This document shows positions 14,061-14,484 of a stretch of DNA of 14,484 nt, in pieces. The stretch covers positions 1-14,484 of the forward strand of contig VSJD01000319.1 of NCBI GenBank assembly GCA_008636095.1. The letters run 5' to 3'. Below the pieces are notes generated by a model, which did not search any database, was not told where the DNA came from, and saw nothing but the letters and a program-made list of their open reading frames with translations. The stretch is from Kiritimatiellota bacterium (GTDB lineage: Bacteria; Verrucomicrobiota; Kiritimatiellia; JAAZAB01). The translations under genes were made by a program, and so were the position numbers. Each line of letters starts with the position of its first letter. Positions within the stretch are counted from its first letter, which is position 1.

Positions 14061-14183
14061 TGCGCAGACTTCAACTTTTCCGCCGCGGATTTACAACTCA
14101 TCGTGCTTGCATTACCACGCTAATTTATGGAGAATTCATCGCGATTACAAGGAGAACTGCGGGAAACATTAGGAGGAAGGTTT

Positions 14184-14484
14184 ATGCGCTGTAAATCACT
14201 GGTTCTGGGACTGTTACTGCCGCTTTGGCTGGCAAGCGCTTCGGCGGTGGAAATTGGAAACAAGGTTTTTGCTTCTGTTCCTAACTTGGATACTCCGCCC
14301 AAAATCGACGGACAGATTGAAGAAAAAGAGTGGCAAGCCGCAACCTTGTGCCAGAATTTTTTGCGCGCCGCCGATGGCCTGCCGGCCCAGGAGCCGACCA
14401 GCCTGTGGCTGGCGCACGATCAAAGTCATCTCTATATTGCCTTGCGCCTGAAAGAATTTGCCCTTGATCCGGCCAGCAATATGA
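14184..14484 (+). CDS. Secreted CBM9/DOMON-like sugar-binding protein (partial, runs off right edge)
   Basis: The frame from ATG 14184 stays open to the window end (100 residues visible). An excellent AGGAGGAAGG lies just upstream. Residues 1-21 (MRCKSLVLGLLLPLWLASASA) are a clear signal peptide with cleavage after ASA. Then PPKIDGQIEEKEWQAA (38-53) carries the IDG-x-hhE-x-x-W-x-x-A signature that opens CBM9-like (DOMON superfamily) domains, and LWLAHDQSHLYIALRLKE (74-91) is the matching second block. These modules bind carbohydrate ends in secreted enzymes or surface proteins. What follows downstream is not visible, so the full protein could be an enzyme with this module at its N-terminus or a stand-alone binding protein. 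Confidence 0.82.
   Translation, partial: MRCKSLVLGLLLPLWLASASAVEIGNKVFASVPNLDTPPKIDGQIEEKEWQAATLCQNFLRAADGLPAQEPTSLWLAHDQSHLYIALRLKEFALDPASNM

Noticed and set aside
1..14484. CRISPR array, tRNA or rRNA genes
   Set aside because: No regularly spaced direct repeats with unique spacers, and no cloverleaf or rRNA-like sequence, were seen on either strand. The only tandem array (2407-2478) has no spacers and is coding.

Overview
The window looks like a chromosomal segment of a free-living Gram-negative-type bacterium. Large secreted carbohydrate-active-like proteins (a parallel beta-helix protein, a TIM-barrel glycoside-hydrolase-like protein, a CBM9/DOMON-like protein) sit beside a carboxyspermidine-type polyamine pathway and a stand-alone Memo-family protein. 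This mix fits the Verrucomicrobiota/Lentisphaerota/Kiritimatiellota group or a similar uncultured lineage. That placement is inference from gene content only; there is no rRNA or other phylogenetic marker apart from ligA.

Layout. (1) 1-281: right-hand end of an insertion sequence, with the C-terminus of a DDE integrase-core transposase and two copies of a ~26 bp putative transposase-binding repeat. (2) 300-580: a gene-free zone packed with five or more strong palindromes, including REP-like repeats, between the convergent transposase and ligA. (3) 591-2654 (-): ligA, NAD-dependent DNA ligase, with an in-frame 4x18 bp tandem repeat. (4) 2752-10348 (+): five co-directional genes: an exported-looking Memo/AmmeMemoRadiSam-B protein, nspC (carboxynorspermidine/carboxyspermidine decarboxylase), carboxy(nor)spermidine dehydrogenase, a secreted beta-helix protein and a secreted TIM-barrel protein. 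(5) 10349-10605: an intergenic stretch with what appears to be a decayed fragment of an AbiEii-family nucleotidyltransferase toxin. (6) 10606-11748 (-): an alanine-racemase-fold ornithine/diamino-acid decarboxylase. (7) 11749-12057: promoter region plus REP-like hairpins. (8) 12058-13917 (-): YgiQ-family radical SAM protein. (9) 14184-end (+): start of a secreted CBM9-like protein, cut by the window edge.

How the genes work together. The (-) decarboxylase would make putrescine from ornithine. The dehydrogenase would condense a diamine with aspartate semialdehyde to carboxyspermidine (or carboxynorspermidine), and NspC would decarboxylate this to spermidine (or norspermidine). A complete SAM-independent triamine route is therefore encoded here, split by a more AT-rich block of two secreted proteins that looks like a later insertion. 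No CRISPR array, tRNA or rRNA gene was seen.
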